Origin: JARYLZ01 sp964388275
GTDB taxonomy: Bacteria; Bacteroidota; Ignavibacteria; SZUA-365
Reading direction: 5' to 3'
Assembly (NCBI GenBank): GCA_964388275.1
Contig: CAYLZD010000044.1
Coordinates: forward strand, 1 to 23,816
DNA: 23,816 nt
In this document: positions 1-8,235 of the stretch, one piece after another
Position numbering within the stretch: the stretch's first letter is position 1
Layout: every line of letters starts with the position of its first letter
Program-made: the position numbers and the translations under genes
The notes under the pieces: generated by a model
What the model saw: the letters and a program-made list of their open reading frames with translations, nothing else
Told to the model about the DNA's origin: nothing
The model's database searches: none

Positions 1-1830
1 GCGGTCAGCGGCATCACAATCGCCGGAACGGATGCGGCGGACTTCGGCATCGTCACTCCCTGTCCGTCCGTCATCCCGGTGGCAGGCGCCGACTCGATTC
101 TGCTCTCGTTCACACCGTCGACGGTCGGAAGCAAAGGCGCCGAATTGCGCATCGAAAGCAGCGACCCCAAAACACCGGTTACGATGGTGACACTTGCCGG
201 TTCCGGAGACCGTTTACTCCCCGCCATTGAACTCGGTGCGGATGAACTGGACTTCGACACGGTTCTTGTTTCATCGCACGCCTCGAGAGTCCTCCGGATC
301 CGCAACAGCGGGGCGGCGCCTCTCGAGATCACGGGCGCCGCGATCGGCGGTCAGGATGCCGCATCCTTTCTCGTCGAGCGTCCCTGCGCTTCCCTGCTGG
401 ATCCGCAGGCGGAGGATTCCATTATTCTGCGCTTCGCGCCGTCCACAGCGGGCCTAAAGCGCGCTTCCCTCGTGGTCGGCAGCAACGATCCTGCGAATCC
501 CCTGAGAACCGTGGCATTGCTCGGCGTTGCCGCGCCGAGACTGCCGCGCCTCGCCTACGCGCCCGCGTCGGTGAGCTTCGACACGGTGGAAGTAGGCAAG
601 TTCGAGACACGCATCGTGCACATGACAAATTCCGGCAACGGCGCGTTGAGCATACAGGCGCAGAATATCGGAGGAGTCGATCCTGCATGTTTTTCCATTA
701 TAAAGCCTTGCGGCGCCGTCGTGCAGCCGGGGGGAAGTGATTCCATCGTTCTGCGTTTCGCCCCCGCTTCGGAAGGGATGAAGCAGGCGGTTCTGTCTTT
801 CACCAGTGATGATATCTCCAGCTCGTTTGTATCGATTCCCCTGAACGGTCATGCGGTGAGGCGCTCACCGGTGATTCGTCTCGACGCCGCTTCGCTGGAT
901 TTCGGCGCGGTTCAGCTCGGGACGCAGTCGTCACGACGGCTGTCGATAAGAAACGCCGGCGCCGCGGCGCTGCGCTTGTCGGAGCAGTCAATAGGAGGCG
1001 CGGATTCGAGCGAATTCACGATAGTCCACGCGCCGGGCTCGGCGATAGATCCGGGCTCGGCCGATTCAATGGATCTCCGTTTCACGCCGTCCTCCGCGGG
1101 GTCCAAAGCCGCCGCCTTGAGAATACGCAGCGACGATCCGGTATCGCCGCTGCTCACGGTGGCCTTGACAGGCGCGGGAGTCACGGCCGCGGCGCCGAGA
1201 ATAACCGCGGATCCCCCGGCCGTCGATTTCGGAGTGTCGCCGCCGGGCGTCGGGAAGACTCTTGCAGTCAAGGTCGGCAACACCGGCACGGCGGACCTGC
1301 TCATAACAGGACAGTCCATCAGCGGGGCCGACTTCGCGGACTTCGCCGTAGCGAGTCCCTGCGCGGCGACGATATCGCCCTCGACGTCCGATTCGATCCT
1401 GCTCAGTTTCCTTCCTGTCGGTTTAGGCGCAAAGAGCGCCCTGCTGTCGATCAGCGGAAACGACTCGTCGTCTCCCGTTGTGCGGATTGTGCTGACCGGA
1501 ATCTGCGCCGAATCGGCGGCGCCGCGCATCCGTTTCAGCCGTTCATTCGTGGATTACGGGGGCATCAGCGCCCAAAAGGACGAATCGCTGTATGTCGGCA
1601 ACACGGGCGCGGCCGATCTTCTGATCCAGCAATGCATACTCCTGGGCGCCGACGCCGCCGATTTTAATGTGACGACACCGCCCGCGGCCTCGATAGCGAC
1701 GGGCGACAGCTCGCTGCTGACGATTCGTTTCACGCCATCGGCGCCGGGTCCCCGCGGCGCATTCCTGCGCGTCCAGTCCAACGATCCGCTGAACGGCTTC
1801 GCCGATATTCCGCTATCCGCCGTAGCGGTC
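1..1830 (+). repeat. Six tandem Ig-like protein repeats (choice-of-anchor D type)
   Basis: Repeat units read in frame from base 1. One partial unit ends near 215; full units start near 220, 535, 865, 1192 and 1522. The units are clearly homologous in protein but diverged in DNA, so this is an old duplication rather than a fresh tandem array. The conserved cysteine in the 'PC' motif is present in units 1, 2, 3 and 5 and lost in units 4 (HAPG) and 6 (TPPA). Confidence 0.8.
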
Positions 1831-2142
1831 GGCGCCGAGACGGCCGCTACGATGCCGACCGGATTCTCTCTGCATTCCGGACATCCGAATCCTTTCAGCA
1901 GGAGCGTCTCACTGCTCCTTGAAATGCCCGCCGCCGGGGATATGCAGGTATCGATCGTCGACCGCCTCGGGCGCGTTGTGCGCGCGCTTCACAGCGGCCG
2001 CTTCGAGGCGGGTACGCACGGCATCTTCTGGGACGGCAGGGACGGCGCCGGCATGAGGGCGGCGCCGGGCGTTTATCATTGCGTCGCCGCCGGCGCGAAA
2101 GGTCCCAGAACGGCTACACTCGTCCTGCTGCCCGAACGCTGA
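1..2142 (+). CDS. Choice-of-anchor D (ASPM/SPD-2/Hydin-like) repeat surface protein with C-terminal FlgD/T9SS-like module, 5' partial
   Basis: The reading frame is open from base 1, so the start lies outside the window; the GTG at 79 is internal to a repeat and not a real start. The visible 713 residues hold one partial and five full Ig-like repeats of about 105-110 residues. Each runs from an LDFG/VDFG-type strand through an N-x-G, an 'IGGxD/ISGAD' turn, a 'PC' and an 'LRFxPxxxG' to an 'SxDP...L.G' end. Such repeats are known from choice-of-anchor D proteins of FCB bacteria. The last ~95 residues begin with HPNPFSRS and contain W-DGRD-G and APGVY, as in FlgD-Ig/T9SS type A sorting modules. 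I infer a secreted or cell-surface structural or adhesive protein. It converges with the next gene 20 bases away. Confidence 0.9.
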   Translation, partial: AVSGITIAGTDAADFGIVTPCPSVIPVAGADSILLSFTPSTVGSKGAELRIESSDPKTPVTMVTLAGSGDRLLPAIELGADELDFDTVLVSSHASRVLRIRNSGAAPLEITGAAIGGQDAASFLVERPCASLLDPQAEDSIILRFAPSTAGLKRASLVVGSNDPANPLRTVALLGVAAPRLPRLAYAPASVSFDTVEVGKFETRIVHMTNSGNGALSIQAQNIGGVDPACFSIIKPCGAVVQPGGSDSIVLRFAPASEGMKQAVLSFTSDDISSSFVSIPLNGHAVRRSPVIRLDAASLDFGAVQLGTQSSRRLSIRNAGAAALRLSEQSIGGADSSEFTIVHAPGSAIDPGSADSMDLRFTPSSAGSKAAALRIRSDDPVSPLLTVALTGAGVTAAAPRITADPPAVDFGVSPPGVGKTLAVKVGNTGTADLLITGQSISGADFADFAVASPCAATISPSTSDSILLSFLPVGLGAKSALLSISGNDSSSPVVRIVLTGICAESAAPRIRFSRSFVDYGGISAQKDESLYVGNTGAADLLIQQCILLGADAADFNVTTPPAASIATGDSSLLTIRFTPSAPGPRGAFLRVQSNDPLNGFADIPLSAVAVGAETAATMPTGFSLHSGHPNPFSRSVSLLLEMPAAGDMQVSIVDRLGRVVRALHSGRFEAGTHGIFWDGRDGAGMRAAPGVYHCVAAGAKGPRTATLVLLPER

Positions 2143-2162
2143 CGCCGGCCGGGCCGGGCGAG

Positions 2163-2627
2163 TCAACGTCTCGGCGACGACCCTTTGGCCCGGATGTCCT
2201 CGAGCTTCAACCGGGCCATCGCGAGGGCGGCTTCCGTTTCGCGTCTTTTGCGGATGCGGAACGAGACGCGTTTTGCATCGATGGACATTTTGCAGTCGGC
2301 GAAGCGCTCCCTGAACTCCGGAGTCAGTTCCTTCAAGTCGAGAAACTCGGCTTCACGCGCGAGCGGAATCGAGAAAGCGGCCGTGAAGAATCCTTTCTCG
2401 AAATGCAGCGAACACACCACGCGCCTGAGAAAGGACGCGCGATATCCCCAGCCCTGCTCGTTATCGTACCAATGCATGGCCCAGGCGATCGCCGGCTCGA
2501 GCAGGTCCAGCTGCTCCTCGAAGCGCTTCAGCTCGATGGCCGGCAGGACGCCGAGCAGCGTATCGATTTCCGGGCGCGTGGGCACATGCTTGTAGTCGTT
2601 GTAAGGAAGCTTCTCCTGAATTGTCAT
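2163..2627 (-). CDS. DUF3788-like small protein, function unknown
   Basis: This 154-residue protein has no signal peptide or membrane segment, so it is probably cytoplasmic. The centre (about residues 44-85) reads AWAMHWYDNEQGWGYRASF, then a hydrophobic strand and FEKGFFTAAFSIP. That W-x(n)-GW-x-x-x-x pattern followed by two beta strands resembles DUF3788 proteins, though this is from memory of the pattern, not a search. The C-terminal third is charged (RIRKRRETEAALAMARLKLE) and probably helical. It lies 57 bases downstream of purC on the same strand and could be co-transcribed with it. The start follows only a weak GGGA. It converges with the repeat-protein gene. Confidence 0.7.
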   Translation of the reverse strand: MTIQEKLPYNDYKHVPTRPEIDTLLGVLPAIELKRFEEQLDLLEPAIAWAMHWYDNEQGWGYRASFLRRVVCSLHFEKGFFTAAFSIPLAREAEFLDLKELTPEFRERFADCKMSIDAKRVSFRIRKRRETEAALAMARLKLEDIRAKGSSPRR

Positions 2628-2684
2628 CTGTTCATTCCCGCCGTCGCAAATATCATGAGTTATGAAGAACGCGCCGTCCGTTGA

Positions 2685-3575
2685 TTAAAGGGCCGGGGTT
2701 GCGCCGGTCAGAAGCTTGCACGCTTCGAGATATTTTTCAGTCGTCCCGGCTATCACGTCCGCGGGGAGGGAAGGAGCGGGCGGTTTCTTGTCCCAGCCGA
2801 TAGACTCGAGATAATCCCTGATATACTGCTTGTCGAAGCTCGGCTGCGCGCGCCCCGGTTCATAGGCGTCCGCGGGCCAGAAACGGGAGGAATCCGGCGT
2901 CAGGGCCTCGTCGATCAGTATCAGCTCGCCGCCGTCGAATCCGAACTCGAATTTTGTGTCCGCGATTATGATTCCGAGCTTGCGGGCTTCATCGCGGGCA
3001 TGGGAATACAGCGCAATGCTGAGTTCCGCCACGCGTTCCGCGCTTTCCTTCCCTATCAGGGATGCCGCCTGTTCAAGAGTGATGTTCTCGTCATGCCCCA
3101 CGTCGGCTTTCGTGGAGGGAGTGAAAATCGGTTCGGGCAGCATGGAACCGTCCACCAGGCCGCCCGGCAGAGGGATCCCGCAAACGGACGCGGACCTCGC
3201 GTATTCCTTCAGTCCGGAACCGGTCAGGTAACCGCGTACCACGCATTCCACCGGCAAGGGCGCCGTCTTCCGCACCAGCATGCTCCGGCCGCGCAGCTCA
3301 TCGGCATGCGGGGCGCAGATTTCGGGATAATCTGCGGGATCGACGCTGATGCAATGGTTCGGCACGATATGCGCCGTCCTGTCGAACCAGTATTTCGATA
3401 TCGCGGTCAACACGGCGCCCTTCATCGGGATTGGGTCGGGCAGGACCACGTCGAAAGCCGAGAGCCGGTCCGTCGCCACGATCAGGAGGCGGCCGTCGAC
3501 CGCGTAAACGTCGCGCACCTTGCCGCGGCGATGCAGGAGCAGACCTGCGTAATTCGTGGAAGAAACTGCTTTCAT
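2685..3575 (-). CDS. purC: Phosphoribosylaminoimidazole-succinocarboxamide synthase (SAICAR synthetase)
   Basis: PurC joins CAIR and aspartate using ATP to make SAICAR in de novo purine synthesis, in the cytoplasm. The 296-residue length fits the longer, yeast Ade1-like form rather than the ~240-residue E. coli form. Visible family motifs are GKVRDVY (residues 18-24), DRLSAFDVVLPDPIPMKG (36-53), CVVRGYLTGSG (111-121), IIADTKFEFG (203-212) and DEALTPDSSRFWP (222-234), in the right order. The ATG at 3575 is preceded by GAGGA about 12 bases upstream. No other pur gene is in the window. The DUF3788-like gene follows; corA is transcribed divergently from a shared 186-base gap. Confidence 0.96.
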   Translation of the reverse strand: MKAVSSTNYAGLLLHRRGKVRDVYAVDGRLLIVATDRLSAFDVVLPDPIPMKGAVLTAISKYWFDRTAHIVPNHCISVDPADYPEICAPHADELRGRSMLVRKTAPLPVECVVRGYLTGSGLKEYARSASVCGIPLPGGLVDGSMLPEPIFTPSTKADVGHDENITLEQAASLIGKESAERVAELSIALYSHARDEARKLGIIIADTKFEFGFDGGELILIDEALTPDSSRFWPADAYEPGRAQPSFDKQYIRDYLESIGWDKKPPAPSLPADVIAGTTEKYLEACKLLTGATPAL

Positions 3576-3615
3576 AAGTTTAACATGTCCTCAATTGTTG
3601 GCGGGACGCGCTGAT

Positions 3616-3623
3616 CAAAATTA
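3616..3623 (-). promoter_or_regulatory. Possible Bacteroidota-type -7 element for purC
   Basis: On the minus strand this reads TAATTTTG, a full match to the TAnnTTTG -7 consensus known from Bacteroidota. It sits about 41 bases before the purC ATG, leaving room for a short leader with a GAGGA ribosome site. No clean TTG is seen at the expected -33 position, so only half the promoter is supported. Confidence 0.3.
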
Positions 3624-3663
3624 CGAAAAGCGGTCCGGGCTTGAAAATCACTCCTTCCGCCGC

Positions 3664-3693
3664 TTGAATTCTCCGCAGGAGACCGGTAGTTTG
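3664..3693 (+). promoter_or_regulatory. Weak promoter-like sequence upstream of corA
   Basis: A TTG (3664-3666) is followed after 20 bases by TAGTTTG (3687-3693), about 69 bases before the corA ATG. The second element is one base short of TAnnTTTG. This is the best candidate in the gap but could be chance. Confidence 0.2.
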
Positions 3694-3761
3694 AGTTTCG
3701 TCGGCGGCCGGCGAAGTCCGTAACGCGGCGGCCGCATACAGATCACCCACACCGGATTCAC

Positions 3762-4841
3762 ATGACCGACAAAGCGGCAAACAGGCCCAAAAGGCATTCC
3801 GCCAAGAGCGGACTGCCGCCCGGCGCTCTCGTGTACATAGGGGAACACCGCGAAAGCGATGCGCGCGCCGAAATGTATCTGTACGACGGCAAGAGCTGCG
3901 AACACCGGGTGCTCCCGCTCGAGGAAATCATCTCCCAGTCCGGGCCTCATCCAGGTGTCGCTTGGATAAACCTGGAAGGGATACACGACGTGACGCCGCT
4001 GGAAAAAATCGGCGGCGCCTTCGGCCTGCACGATCTGACCCTCGAGGACATCCCGAACACCGAACAGCGCTCCAAACTCGAGGATTACCCGGATTATCTC
4101 TTCCTTGTGGTGAGAATGCTCAGATACAACCGGTCCGAGCGGTCGATAATCTCCGAGCAGCTGAGCATGGTTCTGGGCGGTACTTTCCTGCTCTCTTTCC
4201 AGGAGGGCGTGCCGGGGGACGTCCTCGACCCGATCAGGGAACGCCTGAAAAGCGACAGCTCGAAAATTCGGACACTGGGCCCCGATTACCTGTGCTATTC
4301 CATGCTGGATGCGCTTGTCGACAACTATTTCATCATACTGGAGAGCGTGGGGGAAGAAATCGAGGAACTGGAGGAACGGCTGCTGGGCGACGCCACGCAG
4401 GAGAATCTCCAATCAATCCACCGGATCAGGCGCGAACTCATTTTCCTCCGCAAATCCGCCTGGCCGCTGCGTGAAGTGATCCTCTCGCTCCAAAGGCACG
4501 AATCCAAGCTCGTGAGCGCCGACACCGCGCTGTATCTGCGGGACGTCTACGACCACGTGATACAGGTGATCGACACCATCGAGATGTACAGGGACACGCT
4601 GTCCGGGCTCGCCGACCTTTACATGTCGACCATCAGCAACCGCATGAACGAGGTGATGAAAGTCCTCACGATAATCGCCACGGTGTTCATTCCCCTGACC
4701 TTCATAGCCGGGGTGTACGGAATGAATTTCGACGTGATGCCGGAATTGCGCTGGCCGTGGGGCTATCTGTTCGCCTGGGGAATCATGCTGGCGGTCGCCG
4801 GCGGCATGCTCGTCTATTTCAGGCGAAAGAAATGGATATGA
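3762..4841 (+). CDS. corA: CorA-family magnesium/cobalt transport protein
   Basis: CorA is a homopentameric inner-membrane channel that lets Mg2+ (and Co2+) into the cell. The 359-residue length is normal. A long, charged cytoplasmic domain rich in helices, including an acidic stalk (VGEEIEELEERLLGD), fills residues 1-295. The signature YGMNF follows the first membrane helix (GMN at 320-322), a short acidic/aromatic loop follows, and a second helix (~333-353) ends in FRRKKWI, the usual basic tail. No strong ribosome site precedes the ATG. The next gene, mpl, starts 33 bases downstream on the same strand and may be co-transcribed, although the functions are not obviously linked. No magnesium riboswitch was recognised in the upstream gap. 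Confidence 0.93.
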   Translation: MTDKAANRPKRHSAKSGLPPGALVYIGEHRESDARAEMYLYDGKSCEHRVLPLEEIISQSGPHPGVAWINLEGIHDVTPLEKIGGAFGLHDLTLEDIPNTEQRSKLEDYPDYLFLVVRMLRYNRSERSIISEQLSMVLGGTFLLSFQEGVPGDVLDPIRERLKSDSSKIRTLGPDYLCYSMLDALVDNYFIILESVGEEIEELEERLLGDATQENLQSIHRIRRELIFLRKSAWPLREVILSLQRHESKLVSADTALYLRDVYDHVIQVIDTIEMYRDTLSGLADLYMSTISNRMNEVMKVLTIIATVFIPLTFIAGVYGMNFDVMPELRWPWGYLFAWGIMLAVAGGMLVYFRRKKWI

Positions 4842-4874
4842 TGATCCGCCGAATTCCGGAATAGAGAGCAGGGC

Positions 4875-6305
4875 ATGGATTATTACTTCGTCGGCATAGC
4901 CGGCACCGCGATGGCTTCGGTCGCCGCCGCGCTGAAGGCGGCGGGACATTCGATATCGGGATCCGACGCGGGAGTGTATCCCCCCATGAGCGACTTTCTG
5001 GCGAGGCAGGGCATCCCGTATCATGACGCCTTCCACGAATCCAACATCGACGGTTTCCTGAACGATGCGGCGGCGGCCTCCCGGCCGGCCTGTTTCGTGA
5101 TCGGAAACGCGATCAGCCGCGGCAATCCCGAAGTCGAAAGGATTCTGGATCTGAAAGCCGACTTCGTCTCGCTCGCCGCGCTGGCGGGCGGAGAGCTGAT
5201 CTGGGGGAGAAAATCCGCGGTTTTCGCGGGCACGCACGGAAAGACGACGACTTCCTCGCTGGCCGCATGGACGCTCGAAAGCGCGGGGCGGAAGCCTGGC
5301 TTCCTGATCGGTGGCATGCCCGTGAATTTCGGCCGGGGCTGCCGCCCCGCCCCGCCCGGCGGCGTGTTCGTGACGGAGGGGGACGAGTACGACACGGCGT
5401 TTTTCGACAAGCGGTCGAAATTCGTCCATTACCGCCCGGACATCTTCGTGATCAACAATGTCGAATTCGACCACGCGGATATTTTCCGCTCGATCGACGA
5501 TGTGGTCGAAGCATTCCGGATGGGACTGCGTCTGGTCCCGCGCGGCGGGCTCGTGCTGGTGAACGGCGACGACGCGCGCGCCCTCGAAGCGGCGACCGGC
5601 GCACAGGCCGCGGTTCGGACCTTCGGCCTTGGAGCGGGCAACGACTGGCGGGCGGCCGAGATAACCATCGAGGACGGCGGAAGCAGTTTCAGCGCCCTGC
5701 GCAAGGATGGCGATAGCATGCGCGGCTTCCGGTTCTACGTCCCGCTCGCCGGGGAATTCAACGTGCGCAACGCGCTCGCCGTCATAGCGGCGCTCGACGC
5801 CCTGGAGATCTCCAATCACGAGATAGAGGCCGGCTTCTCGTCTTTCCTCGGCGTGCGCAGGCGGATGGAAACAGCCGCGGAAGCTCGAGGGATAATCGTC
5901 ATCGATGATTTCGCTCATCATCCCACAGCGGTGCGCGAGACGGTGCGCGCCCTCAGGATCAAATATCCTTCCGCCAGATTGCGAATCGTCTTCGAACCGA
6001 GATCGAACACCACGACGAGAAACATTTTCCAGGCGGAACTCGCCGCCGCCTTCGACGGCGCGGATGAAGTCGTGCTCGGACCCGTCAACCGGCCGGAACG
6101 ATATTCGCCGGAACAACTGCTCGACAGGGACAGACTGGCGGCTGATATCAGTTCACGCGGTCCCGCGGCCCGCGCCGCCCGGGATCCCGCGGAGGCCGCG
6201 CGTATCGTATTGTCCGACCTGCATGAAGGGGATGTGATCGTCGTAATGAGCAACGGCGGTTTCGGCGGCATGACACGAATGCTCGTGAACGGGATAACGG
6301 CTTAG
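4875..6305 (+). CDS. mpl: UDP-N-acetylmuramate:L-alanyl-gamma-D-glutamyl-meso-diaminopimelate ligase
   Basis: Mpl reattaches the tripeptide recovered from old murein to UDP-MurNAc, recycling peptidoglycan in the cytoplasm. The 476-residue protein has the three-domain Mur-ligase layout: an N-terminal nucleotide-binding domain opening with YYFVGIAGTAMASVA and a GSD turn, an ATPase domain with the P-loop GTHGKTTTS (residues 119-127) and the downstream VTEGDEYDTAFFDKRSKF and NNVEFDHADIF segments, and a C-terminal domain with DDFAHHPTAV and EPRSNTT. The EGDEYDTAFFD segment and lack of a fused MurF-type region favour Mpl over MurC. It implies that the host uses meso-diaminopimelate and salvages murein peptide. 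The ATG at 4875 has an AGGG close upstream. Confidence 0.93.
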   Translation: MDYYFVGIAGTAMASVAAALKAAGHSISGSDAGVYPPMSDFLARQGIPYHDAFHESNIDGFLNDAAAASRPACFVIGNAISRGNPEVERILDLKADFVSLAALAGGELIWGRKSAVFAGTHGKTTTSSLAAWTLESAGRKPGFLIGGMPVNFGRGCRPAPPGGVFVTEGDEYDTAFFDKRSKFVHYRPDIFVINNVEFDHADIFRSIDDVVEAFRMGLRLVPRGGLVLVNGDDARALEAATGAQAAVRTFGLGAGNDWRAAEITIEDGGSSFSALRKDGDSMRGFRFYVPLAGEFNVRNALAVIAALDALEISNHEIEAGFSSFLGVRRRMETAAEARGIIVIDDFAHHPTAVRETVRALRIKYPSARLRIVFEPRSNTTTRNIFQAELAAAFDGADEVVLGPVNRPERYSPEQLLDRDRLAADISSRGPAARAARDPAEAARIVLSDLHEGDVIVVMSNGGFGGMTRMLVNGITA

Positions 6306-6531
6306 CACACCCTCCCGCGACGGAAGGATAAGCCGCACAGCTCGGGCGGGAGCTGCCGATAAAAATGTATTTTGTTCCGAATTAATGCATTGTTTGTTAT
6401 ACGTTGATTCGGTAATATCGCTCATTCGCCGCGGGAAATCATCGAGCGATGGACTGCACGTGATTGTTAAAGGAAAACAGACGCGATCCGCAAACCCGCG
6501 ACCGTCCCCTCGTCCGCGTTACGGACTTCAA
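6306..6531 (+). other. AT-richer leader region before the CotH genes; start of first CotH uncertain
   Basis: This gap holds an imperfect hairpin (CAGCTC 6338-6343 pairing with GAGCTG 6350-6355) without a following T-run, and then an AT-rich stretch at 6360-6420 unlike the surrounding GC-rich DNA. TATTTTG (6369-6375) and TACGTTG (near 6402-6408) are each one base short of a TAnnTTTG element. The frame of the first CotH gene is open through it from an ATG at 6385, but the encoded residues look unlike a signal peptide, so I treat it as mostly untranslated. Confidence 0.35.
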
Positions 6532-8235
6532 ATGACGTACCCGCAGCTTCTCCGCGCTTCACCGCTTCCGCTCCTCAGGACCTTGCCGCTCTTGAATCCG
6601 CTTAGACGAGCGGCGGGAGGAAGTGTCCGCGCCGCGGCGGCCGCATGTGTGATCGCGGCGCAGATTTCAATCGCGCCGGGGGCGAGCGGGCAGGTCATGG
6701 ATTTCTCGAAATCCGATTTGCCCATCATTGTGATTGAAACCGACGGATCGCCGATACAGGACGAACCGAAGACCGCCGCCCGGATCAGGGTGTACGACAA
6801 TCCCGGCCGCGAGAACTCGATATACGGACAGCCCGCGCATGAAGGCGATATCGCTATCGAAGTCCGCGGCAATTCGTCGCAGGCGTTTCCGAAGAAGCAG
6901 TACGGCTTCGAAACCCGCGATTCGAACGGCGGGGACACGGATGTGGAGCTGCTCGGCATGCCGGCGGAGGAAGACTGGGTGCTGTCGAGTCCGTACAGCG
7001 ACAAATCGCTGATACGGAACGCTCTCGCGATGCGTCTAGCGTCCTCGATGGGCCGCTATGCGTCCAGAACGGCTTTCTGCGAACTGGTTCTGAACGGCGA
7101 TTATCAGGGCGTGTACCTGCTCATGGAGCGGATAAAGCGCGGTCCGGACCGGGTGGACATCGCCAAGCTGAATCCCGACGAAAACGAAGGCGAATCCATG
7201 ACCGGCGGATACATCTTCAAGATGGATCCCGGCAAGGGCGTTCCCTTCGAGGGATGGTCCGCATCGTTCGATTCCACCGGCTATTGCTCGTACCTGTATC
7301 ATTACCCGCAGACCAAGGACATCACGGCGCATCAGCGGGGATACATCGTCACATTTTTCCAGAAGTTCGAAGACGCAATGCGACTGTCGGATTTCGCGGA
7401 CCCGGGATCCGGCTATCGCAGCGTCGTGGACGCGACCTCTTTCATCGATTTCTTCCTGATGCAGGAGGCGGCGAACAACGTGGACGGCTACGTTTCAAGC
7501 GTTTACTTTCACAAGGACCGCGACCGCAAGGACGGCCGGCTGAAGCTCGGTCCGGTGTGGGACTTCGATATCGCATACGGCAACTGCAATTACAACGACG
7601 GAGAAGCGACAGAGGGTTGGCGCATTTCCAGGCAAAACAGGCCGTTCTGGTGGTTGAGACTTCTGGAAGATCCGCTTTTCCTGCTGGAGGCGGGCGACAG
7701 GTGGAAAGAACTGAGGACGAGCGTTTGGTCGGACCCGGCGATCATGCAGCACATCGATTCGCTGGCCGTATTGCTCAGGTACGCCGGCGCCAGGAATTTC
7801 CAGAGATGGAAACTGCTCGGCGAGTGGGTGTGGCCCAACTGGTACGTAGGCCTGACTCACAAAGACGAGATTGCATACCTGAAGAACTGGATGCTGGACC
7901 GGCTGCACTGGATCGACGAGAACATCGATTTTCTCTCGCCTACGGCGGCCGGGTCGCCCGGCGCTCCCGGGATACATGCGATTTCGGACATATATCCGCA
8001 GCCGGCAAGGGATGCCCTGCGAGTGGAGTGTTCGCTGCGCGGAAATCCGGACGCCTGCCTGACGCTCACGGATCATCTCGGCCGCACGGTGCTGAAGCTG
8101 TCCAACGCAGGCCTCGCGCAGGGCAGGTGGAACGCGACGCTGAACACCGGCGCGCTTCCGAGCGGGGCTTTTCTGCTCCGCCTGCATGCGGGCGGCGCTT
8201 CGGCTGATGCGCGCGTGGTTCTGCTCGTGAAATGA
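6532..8235 (+). CDS. CotH-family secreted protein (putative kinase fold) with T9SS type A-like sorting domain, copy 1
   Basis: CotH proteins are atypical secreted kinases; the Bacillus spore-coat member phosphorylates coat proteins. The mature part starts near VMDFSKSDLPIIVIETDG and shows the pattern known from Bacteroidota CotH proteins: DEPK, EVRGNSSQAFPKKQYGFETR, EEDWVLSSPYSDKSLIRNAL, MGRYASRTAFCELVLNG, GVYLLMERIKR, NNVDGY and GPVWDFDIAYGN (WDFD at bases 7558-7569), then PFWWLRLLED. The last ~85 residues (IYPQPARD through LPSGAFLLRLHAGG) form a T9SS-type sorting module, so export to the cell surface or outside is likely. The start is unclear: ATG 6385, ATG 6532, or TTG 6592, which would give a compact 34-residue signal peptide and has AGGA upstream. 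It overlaps the second copy by four bases. Confidence 0.88.
   Translation: MTYPQLLRASPLPLLRTLPLLNPLRRAAGGSVRAAAAACVIAAQISIAPGASGQVMDFSKSDLPIIVIETDGSPIQDEPKTAARIRVYDNPGRENSIYGQPAHEGDIAIEVRGNSSQAFPKKQYGFETRDSNGGDTDVELLGMPAEEDWVLSSPYSDKSLIRNALAMRLASSMGRYASRTAFCELVLNGDYQGVYLLMERIKRGPDRVDIAKLNPDENEGESMTGGYIFKMDPGKGVPFEGWSASFDSTGYCSYLYHYPQTKDITAHQRGYIVTFFQKFEDAMRLSDFADPGSGYRSVVDATSFIDFFLMQEAANNVDGYVSSVYFHKDRDRKDGRLKLGPVWDFDIAYGNCNYNDGEATEGWRISRQNRPFWWLRLLEDPLFLLEAGDRWKELRTSVWSDPAIMQHIDSLAVLLRYAGARNFQRWKLLGEWVWPNWYVGLTHKDEIAYLKNWMLDRLHWIDENIDFLSPTAAGSPGAPGIHAISDIYPQPARDALRVECSLRGNPDACLTLTDHLGRTVLKLSNAGLAQGRWNATLNTGALPSGAFLLRLHAGGASADARVVLLVK

Noticed and set aside
3576..3761. Magnesium-sensing riboswitch upstream of corA
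   Set aside because: No M-box-like conserved blocks could be recognised, and the gap is short and GC-rich in its second half.
4413..6116. 567-codon open frame on the minus strand across corA and mpl
   Set aside because: It is antisense to two well-supported genes, its protein is rich in Arg/His/Glu/Gly with no domain pattern, and such long shadows are common in GC-rich coding DNA.
6338..6355. Intrinsic terminator after mpl
   Set aside because: The six-base stem CAGCTC/GAGCTG is short and is not followed by a T-run, so it was not called as a terminator.
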